Of a stretch of 64,000 nucleotides of DNA, positions 32,871 through 44,929 are shown piece by piece (the first letter of the stretch is position 1; the number at the start of each line of letters is the position of its first letter). Source of the stretch: Artocarpus heterophyllus. Lineage: Eukaryota; Streptophyta; Magnoliopsida; Rosales; Moraceae. The DNA lies in assembly GCA_025403435.1 (NCBI GenBank), contig CM046350.1, forward strand, positions 31,339,346-31,403,345, read 5' to 3'. The notes under the pieces were generated by a model. That model did no database searches. It was not told the DNA's origin and worked only from the letters and a program-made list of their open reading frames with translations. The translations under genes and the position numbers were made by a program.

Positions 32871-33155
32871 CTGAGCCGGACAATGCATTCCCGATGAACT
32901 GAAGGCATTGGGAACAATATTCATTGCACCATCTGAGCACGCCTCAAAGACACCATAGAGTTCGCTTCTCTCGTATTCGAACAGAAACAAGATCATTCCA
33001 GCTTTAATATGTTTCACAAAGGGATAATGCGCAGATGAAAGCCCAAATAGTTTTCGTCTCAGACACTCCTCTTTTGTCGTGGTATTCAACGTGAATATTG
33101 CGCCGTGTTCAGAAGGGCTAGCAAAGCCCCTGTTCTGCTTCTTAGCCAGCTTCAT
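32871..33155 (-). pseudogene. DCD gene exon with N-terminal half of the DCD domain
   Basis: The minus strand reads KLAKKQNRGFASPSEHGAIF, then KEECLRRKLFGLSSAHYPFV, IKAGMILFLFEYERSELYGV and CSDGAMNIVPNAFSSSGMHC. These are the first conserved blocks of the DCD domain. The exon ends ...CCGGCTCAG with a GTACGG donor (32870-32865). An ATG is at 33155-33153, but the frame continues upstream past a possible acceptor (TTTGACAG, about 33165-33172), so this may not be the first exon. This exon itself is undamaged. Confidence 0.85.
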
Positions 33156-33781
33156 TGATGCCCTCTTGCTGTCAAAAAAGAATATTCTATATCGCTACAA
33201 AAGATTAGCTTATAAGCATTGTGGCCATAGCCTACAACACCAATGTACTTATCTCTCTCAATTTTTTTAATCACGAAATTTGGTCGTACGTCTCAAAACA
33301 AATTTGTTTTCACTAGAAGTTCAAAAGAGAGGAATTGGGTGATCATGCGGAAAAAAATAATAAAAATAATAAAAAAACCTTCTTAAATTAATGCAATGAG
33401 CACACATATTACTAAGCACTTCTATTCAGATATCACAGAAGGTGCATCGACGGAGTAATTCCCACAACTGCAATCTTCGAGTAATTAGTGTTCCTCAGGC
33501 TGAGGATCAAGAAACAAAATATAGTTGAAGAGCTCATAACTAACAATTGAAAAAAAAAAAGAAAAAAACGAAGCTATTAGGAAAACCTTAAAGTCATAAG
33601 AGTATTTCTAGGACTCATTTTAGTTAGAATTTCTTTAAGTGTTACTAAGGGTTTCATGAAAACAATACACCCTTTCAGCCCAAAAAAAAAAAAAGGACAA
33701 TACACAGGCCTAGAGATATTCAATGCTTACTACTTGGTAATAAAGAAAGAATTTTTTGCTTCCTTCGGTTTTACGGACAGA
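33156..33781. other. Spacer upstream of the DCD gene remnant
   Basis: AT-rich, with several poly-A runs and no supported gene. In gene sense it is 5' of the DCD exon and may contain an earlier exon, intron or promoter; nothing specific is recognisable. Confidence 0.5.
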
Positions 33782-34568
33782 GGATAAAAACCTCGCCAAT
33801 ATACTGACGAAACCCGTTATCAATAAAAAAGGCACCAAGACCGTTTCTACTCAGATTTGGATGGAAATCACTGTGACCCGTTGCTTATATCAAAGCAAGA
33901 ACCTTGGTATATCGTAAACGCCACAATCAAGGATGGAAAGCTTGATTGATAAGTCGGGGTTGAAAGCCCGAATTGATCCGAAGAGTTTGTGCAGTTCGTC
34001 AAAGAACCAAAGAAAGAATTATCTCTCTCAGAAAATAAACATTCATTCGTATCTTCATTATCCTTAGAAATGTCTAATTATAGGCCAAAATTATAAGGGA
34101 AAGTTGACAAATTCAAACATAACTACTAATCCTAATTTTAAGCCTAAAATAAAAATCAAAAGAAAGGAAAGTCTTAATGGCTGATATTCAGCTATTTACA
34201 CGCCCAACAATTAAAGGAAAGTGCAATTAACGCTCTTCAACAACTTGCACAAATGATCAGCTGCATGTGTGCCAAAAATGGGAAAGTTTCTGAAATTCTT
34301 TCATTGACTTGATCTTGCAAAATTTGAGCTGATTTCAAGCTTGACTCATCCGGATTCTTCTAGAACTTGGATCAAATTGATGCACCTTTGTGGCTGGCGT
34401 GGGCCTGGGTCAATGGGCTTGCACAATTTTTTTTGATTCCAAATTTCGTGAATCAGGCCATTTAGTGCTTCCTTGAATTTCTTAACTCGGGCTTTTGTGA
34501 CTGGTCCAACAGGAACTTGTATTGGGTCAACCACCTTCCATGCATTTGAGCTCCCTAAGTCTCCATCA
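33782..34568 (-). repeat. 3' LTR of GypC
   Basis: 787 bp; in sense it starts TGATGGAGACTTAGGGAGC at 34568 right after the purine tract GAGGAGGGGAA (34569-34579). The last 223 bases of pol lie inside it. Its outer end at 33782 has lost the terminal CA. Confidence 0.88.
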
Positions 34569-35961
34569 TTCCCCTCCTCTTGACAAGGATTTGTCCTCAA
34601 ATCAGACCCTGCATCAAAAGGACTCAAATCAGAAACATTGAAGGTAGCACTTACATTATACTCACCTTGCAAATCCAACTTGTAAGCATTGTCATTAATT
34701 CGTTCAAGGACTTGAAATGGACCATCTCCTCACGGTAACAACTTTGACTTTCGTTGTTCTAGAAAACGCTCCTTTCTGAAGTGCAACCACACCCAGTCTC
34801 TGGGTTCGAAAATCAGCTTGTGTCGCCCCTTGTTGGCTTGCTTTGCATATTGTTCCGTTCTTCGCTCAATGTTGAGTCTTGCTTTCTCATGAATCTGTTT
34901 AACAAAGTCAGCCTTTCTTTTGCCATCTAAATTAACATGCTCAGAAACAGGTAGTGGTGATAAATCCAATGGAGACAAAGGATTAAAACTGTAAACAATT
35001 TCATTTCAAAAGGTGAATACTTAGTAGCAAAATGGACAGAGCTATTATATGCAAACTCAACATGTGGTAAACAATCTTCCCATGATTTAATGTTCTTACT
35101 GATGATTGCTCTTAATAAGGTTGACAAAGTCCTATTTACTACCTCAGTTTGACCATCAGTTTGTGGGTGGCAAGTAGTAGAAAACAACGACTTAGTACTT
35201 AACTTATTCCATAAAGTCTTCCGAAAGTAGCTCAAGAACTTAGCATCTCTATCTGAAACAATTGTCCTAGGCATGCCATGTATTCTCACAATCTCCCTAA
35301 AGAACAATTCAGCAACATGTGATGCATCATCAGTTTTATGACAGGGAATAAAATGTGTCATCTTAGAATATCGATCTACAACCACAAACATACTATCCTT
35401 CCCACGTTTGGTCCTAGGTAAACCTAACATAAAGTCCATTGAAATATCAGTCCAAGGCTCACTAGGAATTGGCAAAGGTGTGTATAAACCATGGGGTTGT
35501 GCTCTCGATTTAGCTTGCCTACACGTGACACATCTACCACATATTCTTTCAACATCCTTTTTCATGTGTGGCCAGAAGAAGTGTTCCTACAAAACAGCTA
35601 AAGTTTTAGCAATTCCAAAATGCCCCATCAATCCGCCACCATGGGATTCCCTCACTAACAAATCTCTCAAAGAACAATTAGGAAGACAAAGCTTATTCTC
35701 CCGAAACAAAAATCCATCATGTCTATAAAATTTACCCATTACGTTTTTCTTACAAGCTCGATATTCCTCACTAAAATCTTGGTCTAAAGGGTATAAATCC
35801 TTAATATGCTCAAAACCAAGTAGTTTAGCGTCAAGGATAGAAAGTAATGCGTACCTGCGAGAAAGTACATCCGCAACGACATTCTCTTTACCTTGCTTAT
35901 ATCGGATGACATAAGGAAATGTCTCGATGAATTCCACCCAGCGGGCATGCCTCTTGTTCAA
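34346..35961 (-). pseudogene. GypC integrase and end of RNase H
   Basis: From 35961 down: end of RNase H ([20 protein letters not shown]), zinc finger ([11 protein letters not shown], then [14 protein letters not shown]), DDE core ([29 protein letters not shown]) and the C-terminal region (DWVWLHFRKERF, then QGEYNVSATFNVSDLSPF and GPVTKARVKKFKE), ending at 34346. Breaks: a stop near 35587, a frameshift near 35000, a TGA for Arg at 34730-34732. The catalytic triad remains. Confidence 0.9.
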
Positions 35962-37298
35962 CTTTTGCTATCCCTTCAGATGTTTCAATGACTCGTGATC
36001 AGTGTGAATCACGAATTCCTTGGGCCATGGTAGTGTTGCCAAGTCTTTAATGCTCGAACCAACGCGTACAACTCCTTGTCACAAGTCAGGTAATTTAGTG
36101 TTGACCCACTCAATTTTTTATTGAAATACGTGATTGGTCATCCTCCTTGCATTAGCACGGCACCTATACCTACACCAGAAGCATCACATTCAATTTCAAA
36201 CGTTTTAGAAAAATCAGGTAAAGCAAGTAAAGGAGCATGAGTAAGCTTATGCTTAATAAGCCGAGACGCCTTCTCTTGTTTTTCTCCCTACTTGAACCCA
36301 ACTTTCTTCTTGATTACTTCTGTGAGTGGTGCAACCAAAGTACTGAAATCCCTTACAAACCGCCGGTAAAAGCTGGCAAGTCCATGAAAACTCTTTACTT
36401 GTCCAATGCTTGTGGGACTTGGCCATTCTTGGATAGCCCTAACCTTTTCTTCGTTGACTTGTATACATTGAGCACTAACAACAAAACCAAGAAATACAAG
36501 CTTATTTGTGCAAAAGGTACACTTCTTAAGATTAGCATACAACTTTTCCTTCCGTAAAACATCTAAAACAAGTTTCAAATGTTCAATATGGTCATCCAAA
36601 TTGCTGCTATAGATCAGGATATCATCAAAATAAACAACGACAAATTTCCCAATAAAAGCTCGCAAAACATGGTTCATTAAACGTATAAATATGCTAGGCG
36701 CATTGGTTAAACTGAAAGGCATTACCAACTACTCATACAAACCTTGTTTTGTTTTGAAAGCCATCTTCCACTCGTCTCCCTCTTTCATGCGAATTTGATG
36801 ATATCCACTTTTTAGATCAATTTTTGAAAATACACAAGCACCATGCAATTCATCTAACATGTCATCTAAGCAAGGAATGGGATGTCGATACTTTACCGTG
36901 ATGTTGTTGATGGCTCGCTAATCAACGCACATCCTCCAAGTCCCATCTTTCTTAGGCACAAGTAGAACTGGTACAGCGCACGGGCTCATGCTTTCTCTCA
37001 TGTACCCTTTCTCCATCAACTCACTTACCTGCCGTTGGAGTTCCTTTGTCTCCTCGGGATTACTCCTATAGGCTGGTCGGTTTGGAATTGTAGCTCCAGG
37101 TATGAAGTTGATTTGATGTTCAATCCCGCGGATTGGAGGTAAACCTTGCGGCGTTTTCTCGGGAAAGATATCCTCATATTCCTGCAAAAGAGAAACAACA
37201 GAACTATGCAAGGTGGAATCAAGATCATTAGTGTTTAATAACGTCTCCTTGTACATGAGTAAAATCATCGGCTGATTAGAAAACAAAGCTCTTCTCAC
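35962..37298 (-). pseudogene. GypC reverse transcriptase and RNase H start
   Basis: In sense order: [41 protein letters not shown], a TAG near 36918, then [13 protein letters not shown], a Trp-to-TAG stop near 36729, [25 protein letters not shown] (catalytic FDD intact) and [16 protein letters not shown]. The RNase H part (36240-35962) is readable but shifted and interrupted. Confidence 0.9.
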
Positions 37299-37910
37299 AT
37301 CACTCTCTCTTGCATAAAAGTTTGTTTTTCTCTCTATTTTTAACTCATTGGCCGAATCTTCTTTTGTATTGGCTCTCCCAATGTTCTCTCATTTTCTCTC
37401 CTTTTTCTCGACCCCTCTATCTTTTTTCCCTCTCTGGCCGAACTCTCTCTCTGCGCTCCAATACTCATTTTTTTCACTCCCTTTCTATCTCTTTTTCTCA
37501 TTCTCTCCTTTTTGTTCACTCTCCTTTTGTAACCACACTTGATCTTCATGAACCTGTTTAGGTGTCATTGGTACAAGAGTGAATGGTCTCTGTTTGTGCA
37601 CAAGAGAATATTTGTTGGTGTAGCCATCATGTTTGACTCGATGATCAAATTGCCATGGTCGACCTAGTAACAAGTGTCTGGCTTGCATTGGGACTAAGTC
37701 GCACAAAACTTCATCTTCATATCTACCAATGCGAAATGGAATTAATGCCTGTTTAGTTACCTTCACTTCACCACTGTTATTAAACCATTGCAACTTGTAA
37801 GGTCGAGGATGTTTGGTCGTTGGTAGCCCTAATTTGTCAACCATAGTAGTGCTAGCAACGTTCGTACAACTCCCTCCATTTATTATCACACTGCATACCT
37901 TGTTCCACAC
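37299..37910 (-). pseudogene. GypC protease and charged linker
   Basis: The sequence WNKVCSVIINGGSCTNVAST carries the protease site with Asn in place of the catalytic Asp (NGG; DGG in GypB and CRM#2), so this copy's protease is dead. LLLGRPWQFDHR and PMTPKQVHEDQ follow. A K/E/R-rich linker (about 37340-37550), broken by frameshifts, leads to reverse transcriptase. Confidence 0.88.
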
Positions 37911-39166
37911 ATGGCACCTAGTATGAAAAATGTTCTCACGTTACTCTTCTTCTTCCTCTTTGGCTTGCACACTAAGGGCTCGTCGAGTGACCAACAATTC
38001 ACCTTAGGCAGCATACTCCTCCTCATCCACATCCTCAATGCTGGCATGGAGTCCTCGTCTGATTCGTCGTCCGTAACAACCTCTCCGTCGTCCTGTAACA
38101 CCATCACCCTTTTGTTCGGACATTGGCTTGAGATGTGACCCTTGCCTTGGCATTTGAAACATTTAATATCACTATTTCGAGAAGTGGATGAATCATGTTT
38201 ACCTTGGTTTGAAGGGCTAACCGTGGCTGGTTTTGCCTCAAACTTAGGCCTAGCGACCGATTTCTCTTCTCTTTTCCCATAATTCAGCTTCCATGAAGAA
38301 GGTCCCAAGCTAACATTCGCACGTGAGCTACCCTTCCTCTTGAGTTGCCGCTCTACTGTGATGGCCATGTGCAACATGTCTTCTAATTCTACGTAGTGTT
38401 GCATCTCCACCCTATCTTGAATATCTGGATTTAGCCCTTGCAAAAATCTTGCCATGGTTGCTTCTTGATCTTCTTCAACATTGGCTCGTATCATGGCTAT
38501 TTCCATTTCTTGATAATATTCCTCCACAGTCCTGTTTCCTTGTCTCAGTCCTTGCAACTTTTTGTACAATTCTCGGTAGTAATGACTGGGCACAAATCGC
38601 TTTCTCATCACCGTTTTCATCTCCTCCCATGTCTCAATCGGGTGTTCTCGGTTTCATCGCCTATTCATTTACCAGCTGATCCTACCATACAACCGCATAA
38701 TCAGAGAACTCAATTGTAGCAAGCTTAACTTTCTTTAACTCTGAGTAGTTATGGCAATCAAACACTAGCTCCACTTTCTTCTCCCACTCTAGGTAAGCTT
38801 TGGGGTCATTTTTCCTTTGGAATGGCAGAATCTTCATTTTAATACCTCCCATATTATTGTCTTCCCGGTCCCTAGCTTCTCTATTCCCATTTCCACGCCT
38901 AAATTTGCCCCTATTTATTGGTGGTTCCTCCAACTCTTCTAATTCATCTTCCTCTGAAGATCACATCCACCCCTCCGCCTATTTTGCATGTTTTGTGGCT
39001 GCCTATTACATGTTCTGGCATCAACCTCATCTAATCTCTCCTGAATGGGCTCTAGCGCTTGCGTCAACAACCGTTCCATTTGCCTCATTAATGCTTGCAA
39101 CTAAAGATTTGGAACGTTTTGTTGTGGAAGGTCATCTTCGGCTTCTCTTTCTTGATTCGGATTCAT
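37886..39166 (-). pseudogene. GypC gag
   Basis: The ATG at 39166-39164 gives MNPNQEREAEDDLPQQNVPN followed by a stop, then an amphipathic stretch like that of CRM#2. The core has IKMKILPFQRKNDPKAYLEW (about 38840) and FVPSHYYRELYKKLQGLRQG (about 38580). The zinc knuckle is CFKCQGKGHISSQC (about 38120-38160) and is intact. Stops and shifts are present near 39110, 38680 and 38010. Confidence 0.88.
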
Positions 39167-39527
39167 TTTTTTTTAAACCTGCAAAACAACGTTAGATAAT
39201 AAAGGACCTCACTTCTCTCCCTCACGTGTTTCACTCTATCACTTGGTCACTCAGTTCACTCGTGTTTCACTCAAATAATTGGCTTTTACCCTTGAATGTT
39301 CTCACCACTCTTGCCTTTTTTTTTTTACTCGTTTATTCTCTCTTTCGGTTCTTTTGAAATTACACAAACAACAATCAAATCTATGCGGCAACAAATTCAG
39401 CAACATGTTTTGCTACGCAGTTCAGAATGAAGCAAATTTTTGCACTACGAGGTGAGGTCAAATTTGGACTCCTAGACACTCAAACAATGGAAAGGAAACA
39501 AAAAATTTTAAGAAGGGTTTCCAGACC

Positions 39528-39605
39528 TTTTTTTTTTTTTTTTTTTCAGATCCTCTTGGTTTTGCTTTTCTTTTCTTTTCTTTTATTTTCTTTTTTTCTT
39601 TTGTT
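39528..39605 (-). repeat. GA-rich tract in the GypC leader
   Basis: On the minus strand a run of A and G with few interruptions lies between PBS and gag, as in CRM#2 (19920-20035). Confidence 0.7.
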
Positions 39606-39967
39606 GTGAAATTCAGCAAGAACAAAGACTATAGTAGACCAAGAAACACAAAATAGGAAGCTACAACCTAAACTTGAAGCCCAAGACACTAGTTACCTGA
39701 AATAAAAAAAAATAACCCTAGCAGCCCTAGGTGAAATTTTGGCCAACACTAAGTTCTTTCCAAAACAAGAATTCACAAAACAACCTAGAATAGAATTTCG
39801 GATATGACCTTGTCAACAAACCAAAGAAAGTTCAAGAAACACAAACGAGAATGCAAGAATTCTATGAATTTAACAAACTCGAAATATTTTTTTTTTGAAC
39901 GGAATAGAACCTAAGTAATAAATCAGAATTCAGAAACAAATAAGGATAGACAAACCTGAGGCTAGAA

Positions 39968-39983
39968 CCTCGCACTAATACTA
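39968..39983 (-). other. GypC primer-binding site (decayed tRNA-iMet type)
   Basis: In sense TAGTATTAGTGCGAGG, aligned with TGGTATCAGAGCGAGG of CRM#2 at the same distance (two bases) from the LTR end. Three differences, two of them transitions. Confidence 0.75.
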
Positions 39984-39985
39984 GA

Positions 39986-40769
39986 TGATAAGAACCTCGC
40001 CAATATACTAACGAAACCTGTTATCAATAAAAGGCATCAAGACCGTTTCTACTCAGATTTGGATGGAAGTCACTGCGACCCGCTGCTTATATCGAAGCAA
40101 AAACCATGGTATATCGTAGATGCCACAATCAAGGATGGAAAGCTTGATTGATAAGTCGGGATTAAATGCCCAGATTGATCCAAAGAGTTCGTGCAGTTCG
40201 TCAAAGAACTAAAGAAAGAATTATCTCTCTTAGAAAATAAACATTCATTCGTATCTTCATTATCCTTAGAAACGCCTATTTATAGGCCAAAATTACAAAG
40301 GAAAGTTGACAAATTCAAACATAACTACTAATCCTAATTTTAAGCCTAAAATAAAAACCAAAAGAAAGAAAAGTCTTAATGGCTGATATTCAACTATTTA
40401 CACGCCCAACCATTAAAGGAAAGTGCAATTAACGCTCTTCAACAACTTGCACAAATGATCAGCCGCATGTGTACCAAAAATGGGAAAGTTTTCAAAATTC
40501 TTCCATTGACTTGATCTTGCAAAATTTGAGCTGATTTCAAGCTTGACTCATCCAGATTCTTCTAAAACTTAGATCAAATTGATGCACCTTTGTGGCTAAC
40601 GTGGGCCTAGGTCAATGGGCTTGCATAAATTTTTTTGATTCTAGATTTCGTGAATCAGCCCATTTAGTGCTTCCTTGAATTTCTTAGCTTGGGCTCTTGT
40701 GACTAGTCCAACAGGAACTTGTATTGGGTCAACCACCTTCCATGCATTTCAGCTCCCTAATCTCCATCA
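39986..40769 (-). repeat. 5' LTR of GypC
   Basis: 784 bp, in sense TGATGGAGATTAGGGAGC ... GAGGTTCTTATCA, next to the PBS. Confidence 0.9.
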
Positions 40770-42599
40770 CTCAAAATACCTAATTTATAGCCAGCCCAGC
40801 ATATTAGCTATTCCACTTTGTAGATGGTTGTTTGTACAAATAAAAACAATTGTATATCTAAAATATTAGAACTTAATGCCATAGATTATTTCTCCAAATT
40901 AAAAAAAAAATCCCAACTACTAAAGTGATAGAGAAGATTCAAATTTGATTTAAACTTTTCTATTTTCATATCTTAATAAATGATTAAAATTTGAAAGTGG
41001 TTATCGTACGAATATTGATCCTAAAACTTCTGATTTTAACGATAATTAGTAGCAATTTCTTATCATAATAGATATACCCTTGAAAAAATAAATAAAACTA
41101 ACGAGCAAAATATAGACTAGCTTTTAGTGGAAGAATCCATTGAAACTCAAAACAGCAAAAGGAAAAAATATACCTCTAAAAAGAGACAAAAAATAAACTT
41201 GCCAAAATAGTCAGATGGAGAATACTATTTATGGAATCAAAAGGAAAAATCAGAAAACAAACCAGTAGACTGAGAAAAACGGATAGTGATCATTCTATAA
41301 AAAGTTGAATCGAAAAGTCGATTACAACAAAAGCATGAGAGGGATGGAGAAAGAGAATGGGGCATTTACCAGAGGAGGGAGAAAGAGGATAGCCTAGAAG
41401 AAGACAAAAACTTCCCTTTCAGGAAAAGAAGAAGCCCCTCGAAGAGATATACACTGATCGGTACGGATGAAAAGTGAAGGAAAGAAAATATTGAAAAGAT
41501 ATTGAAATTGATTTGCTGATGTGGTTGATAAAAAAAATAGAATAAAAAAATAAGTTGAAAAAAATGATATATGGGCTCCATTAAGATTGATCTTTTTAAA
41601 TATAGATGGATTTTATGAGGGAAAAGTTTGACAACAATGTAAAAAAAGTAAAGTTATCAATTTGTCTTTTTTATCAAAATTTCAACAAAAAATTTGGGCA
41701 CCAAATTATGAAAATAGTTAAATAATATTTGGACAAAATGATAATTGTATTAATAGTAGTTTTCCTATTCTTTTAGTTTTTCTCGCAATACCAAACAAGA
41801 GAAGATAAAATTATTTCTTTCCACCTTCACGTACCAAACAAGTAAAAAGAAAATCAAAATCTTTCCTTTCCCTACAATTTTCTTTCCTCCATAGTTTTCT
41901 CTTCCCTCCTAGTTTCTTTCTTTCTTACCAAACGAAAATATTTCTCATATTTTTTTAATAAAAATTAAAAGAACATTACTTTTCACACGCTTATTTTTAA
42001 TAAAATTTCTTAGGACAAATTATACTAACATTTTTTGTATTTTACCTAAATTTCAGAGACACCCCAAAACTAATCGCAATGACACTTAATTGTTTAAGAA
42101 AATAAACGTGATGGTTGATCGTGAGTTGATTGTTAACTATTTAAAATGTTGAAAATGCCCCTCAATCTATCACAAAACATTTTTAGTTCTTTTATATGGC
42201 TCGAGATGACAATATTACCCTTCTTTGCGTTAAAAATAAGTTTAAATAAGTTGTACACACATGCAACTATAAATTTTGCTCTAATAGAAAATAAAATATT
42301 TTTTCTCCAAAGATAATAATTATATCCAAAATAAAATTAAATAAAATACAAAATTAAATTATGTAGTCCAAAAAATGTCCATAATTAATTCCCCAAAATA
42401 ATCACAAAAAAAACTAATTAAAAGCACAAGTCAGTCTCAACAAAATTAAAATGAATTAATTACAACAAAACTAAAATTAACTAATTCCAACAAAACAATA
42501 ATTTGATTATAAAAAATCTTAAAATAAAAATAATAATGTAAAACATAGATAAAATTCCTAGAAATAAATAAAAAATAATAATGTAAAAAAATTGTCATT

Positions 42600-42975
42600 C
42601 TCTCTCCTTCCCTTTCTCTCTTTGGGTGGGGCATAGGATAGGTGAACGACAAGGGACAAGGGGCGATAGGGTCAAGAGCTTGACAGGGCAAGGGGCCTGA
42701 CAAGGGGCTAGGTGCGATGGGAAGGGGGCTGACGGGCGAGGCTGGGCTTGATAGGAAGGGGGACTGAACTCTCGACAAGCAAGGGTCGGCCTATGTTGGG
42801 CTCGATGGGAATGGTGGCAAGCTTGGTTGGGCGGCCTAGTTATTGGGTTGCCAAGGGGTGCTGGCCAGACAGAGGGTGGACAAAAGCACAGGTAGTCGTT
42901 GGTATACGGAGGGAGGGCTGGGAAAAGGAGAGGGGTTGGGTGGAGGAGAGGGAGGGCTTGTTTGACTGCTATTAG
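42600..42975. repeat. G-rich low-complexity island
   Basis: The plus strand is full of GGG and GGGG runs separated by short spacers (for example GGGCAAGGGGCC near 42685, GGGAAGGGGGC near 42720). It is preceded by a CT-rich run, in otherwise very AT-rich DNA. It could form G-quadruplexes. Confidence 0.6.
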
Positions 42976-44225
42976 GGACTTTTTTTCCAAATTAATGTTT
43001 GGGATTTTTTTTATGAAAAAATTATCGTTTTTATCAACAAAAATGAAGGAAATTCAAACGTTTAATTTATATCTATTTTTTTTATTTATATCGAATCATG
43101 CCTAATACATCAATTATAGTTTTCAATGTTGAAGGAATGCAAAGTTTGACGTAATAAATAAATAAATAACGATATTAAAGAAAAACTATAGTTTAATAAA
43201 GAGAAAAAAAGTATAGTTTCACTTCTCATTGTTTAAAGTGAAGGTATTTTTAATTTTCAGTGAGGAAAAAGGGAAGAATTTTTATAGTTTTTTATTCATT
43301 ACGTACACTCTATCATGACTCAATTTACATAGCCGTTACTTAATTATATAATCTTAAATATAAGCATATCTAATCATAATAATACTAAGTTTTTTGGAAT
43401 AATATTTTTTTCCTTTCTAAAACAATATCTTAATAATGATTTCTTAAAATATTTCCTTCAAAGAAATACTAATTATTTCTTAAGACTTAATTCTTTAAAT
43501 CCAACATAATAACTTCTTAAAATGTAATAATAATAAATTCATAAAGCTTTTTCTTTTTGAACATTTCTTAATTTAAAATTAAAATCTTTTAAACATCTTA
43601 AAATTAAATATAGTTATAAATCTTTATTTCAAATACTTTTCAAAACCTTCCTAAAATTATTTATTATAACTGTCTTATTTGAAATTTAGTATATTTTTTG
43701 CACTATCTGTTACAACATTTTAAATCTTAAAACTTTTTAAACTAAGATTGTATGATTACAACCTCAGTACTAAAACATATTACGTAATACCATTTAATTA
43801 GTAATACATACATAATTAATAAAAACCATATTGTAGAAAATATATTTGTGTAAACGGTATCCATTTTCATCTCTACCATTCGTCTGCCACTCGCCACTGC
43901 CCATTAAGTGTTGTTGATAGGTTTCTCACATATAACATGAACATACTTAAATAAGCTTTCTCTTATCAAGTAGGACATTGAACTTGCAAAGCATATTTAA
44001 AAATATTTAATAAAAACATGCATGAACATTTCATGCTTGCTTAAGGATCTTTTTTATACTTAATTATTTAAGCTTTATCTTATCATACTGAATGGCCCGA
44101 GGTATTCATACAAGTTGTGCGATCCTTGGGAGGTTAAGGTTCGTGAGGTTCCCAACAACACCTAGATCATAAACTAAACTTAACATAATGCCTTCCTGTA
44201 GATTGAGAGGTTAGCGCGATACCCT

Positions 44226-44576
44226 TAACTTGTCTTATCTTATTTGTTTTGCTTATATTATTTTGCGTATGTAGTATAACATTTTACTACATAGCATCAC
44301 AAATCATAAATCATAAATATACTTAATTGAAAGTGAGTAAGTAATATAATTTAATATTGCTTATATCGTATATTGTTCATGACATAATCATAACATGAAC
44401 AATATTAACTTGTCTTATCTTATTTGTTTTGCTTATATTATTTTGCGTATGTAGTATAACCTTATACTACATAGCATCACAAATCATAAATCATAAATAT
44501 ACTTAATTGAAAGTGAGTAAGTAATATAATTTAATATTGCTTATATCGTTTATTGTTCATGACATAATCATAACAT
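44226..44576. repeat. 180-bp tandem duplication
   Basis: A unit starting TAACTTGTCTTATCTTATTTG at 44226 recurs exactly 180 bases on, at 44406. The copies differ at about three or four sites. It contains CATAAATCATAAATATAC and ends near CATAATCATAACATG. Recent by its identity. Confidence 0.92.
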
Positions 44577-44929
44577 GGCATGATATGACATAATATAACA
44601 AATTATAATCATAACATGACTGAAGATAACATATTATAACGTGACATGATAAGATATGACATAACATACTATGCTATGTCATGACTTTGTCAGACTAGGT
44701 GCCCTGAGGATTAAATAATATAATAAATTTTTAAAGACATTTAATCAATAAAAAGTTTATTTATCATTCATATATCAAATCATATACTCTTTATGTTTAT
44801 TTCTGTTGCATATATGATAAACAAACAAAAGTCTGAGGCTACCAATCTAAACCTTTAAGATCGTGCATATGATGGACCGATTATACAAAAGACATGAATA
44901 TTAAAGGTGATAGTTTAAATGGTAAGGTC

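Larger units (their letters stand above)
22622..33155 (-). pseudogene. Broken host gene for a DCD-domain protein, split by CopB
   Basis: This is the only non-transposon coding sequence I recognise. On the minus strand, exons at 32871-33155, 32388-32504 and 30602-32303 encode a DCD (Development and Cell Death) domain and a long hydrophilic tail. The tail region continues at 23198-22622 on the far side of the 7.1-kb CopB insertion (TSD CAAAC at 23194-23198 and 30324-30328). DCD proteins of plants include the N-rich proteins linked to stress and cell-death signalling; the role of this one is unknown. At least four stops in the domain exons and tail, plus frameshifts, mark it as a pseudogene. Decay may have come before or after the insertion. 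Confidence 0.8.
33782..40769 (-). mobile_element. GypC: CRM-like Ty3/gypsy element with two LTRs and no visible TSD
   Basis: LTRs at 33782-34568 and 39986-40769 enclose gag, protease, linker, RT, RNase H and integrase on the minus strand. They differ at about 18 sites in the first 240 bp by eye, so it is older than CRM#2. The flanks are ACAGA (33777-33781) on the left and CTCAA (40770-40774) on the right, which do not match. The 3' LTR end in sense is altered (TTTATCC for TTTATCA). Confidence 0.9.
40770..44687. other. AT-rich intergenic spacer
   Basis: No gene or domain recognised. Contains a GC-rich island (42600-42975), a region (43848-44220) that recurs at 56826-57190, and a 180-bp tandem duplication (44226-44576). 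Proline-rich open frames in the GC island look like chance products of its composition. GACTT at 44683-44687 is the left TSD of the next solo LTR. Confidence 0.55.

Noticed and set aside
33777..40774. A TSD for GypC one to three bases off the assigned ends
   Set aside because: Tested shifted windows around both ends by eye; no 5-bp match was found, so none is claimed.
42446..42990. Proline-rich open frames on the minus strand
   Set aside because: Low-complexity product of the G-rich island; no start context, domain or splice signals.
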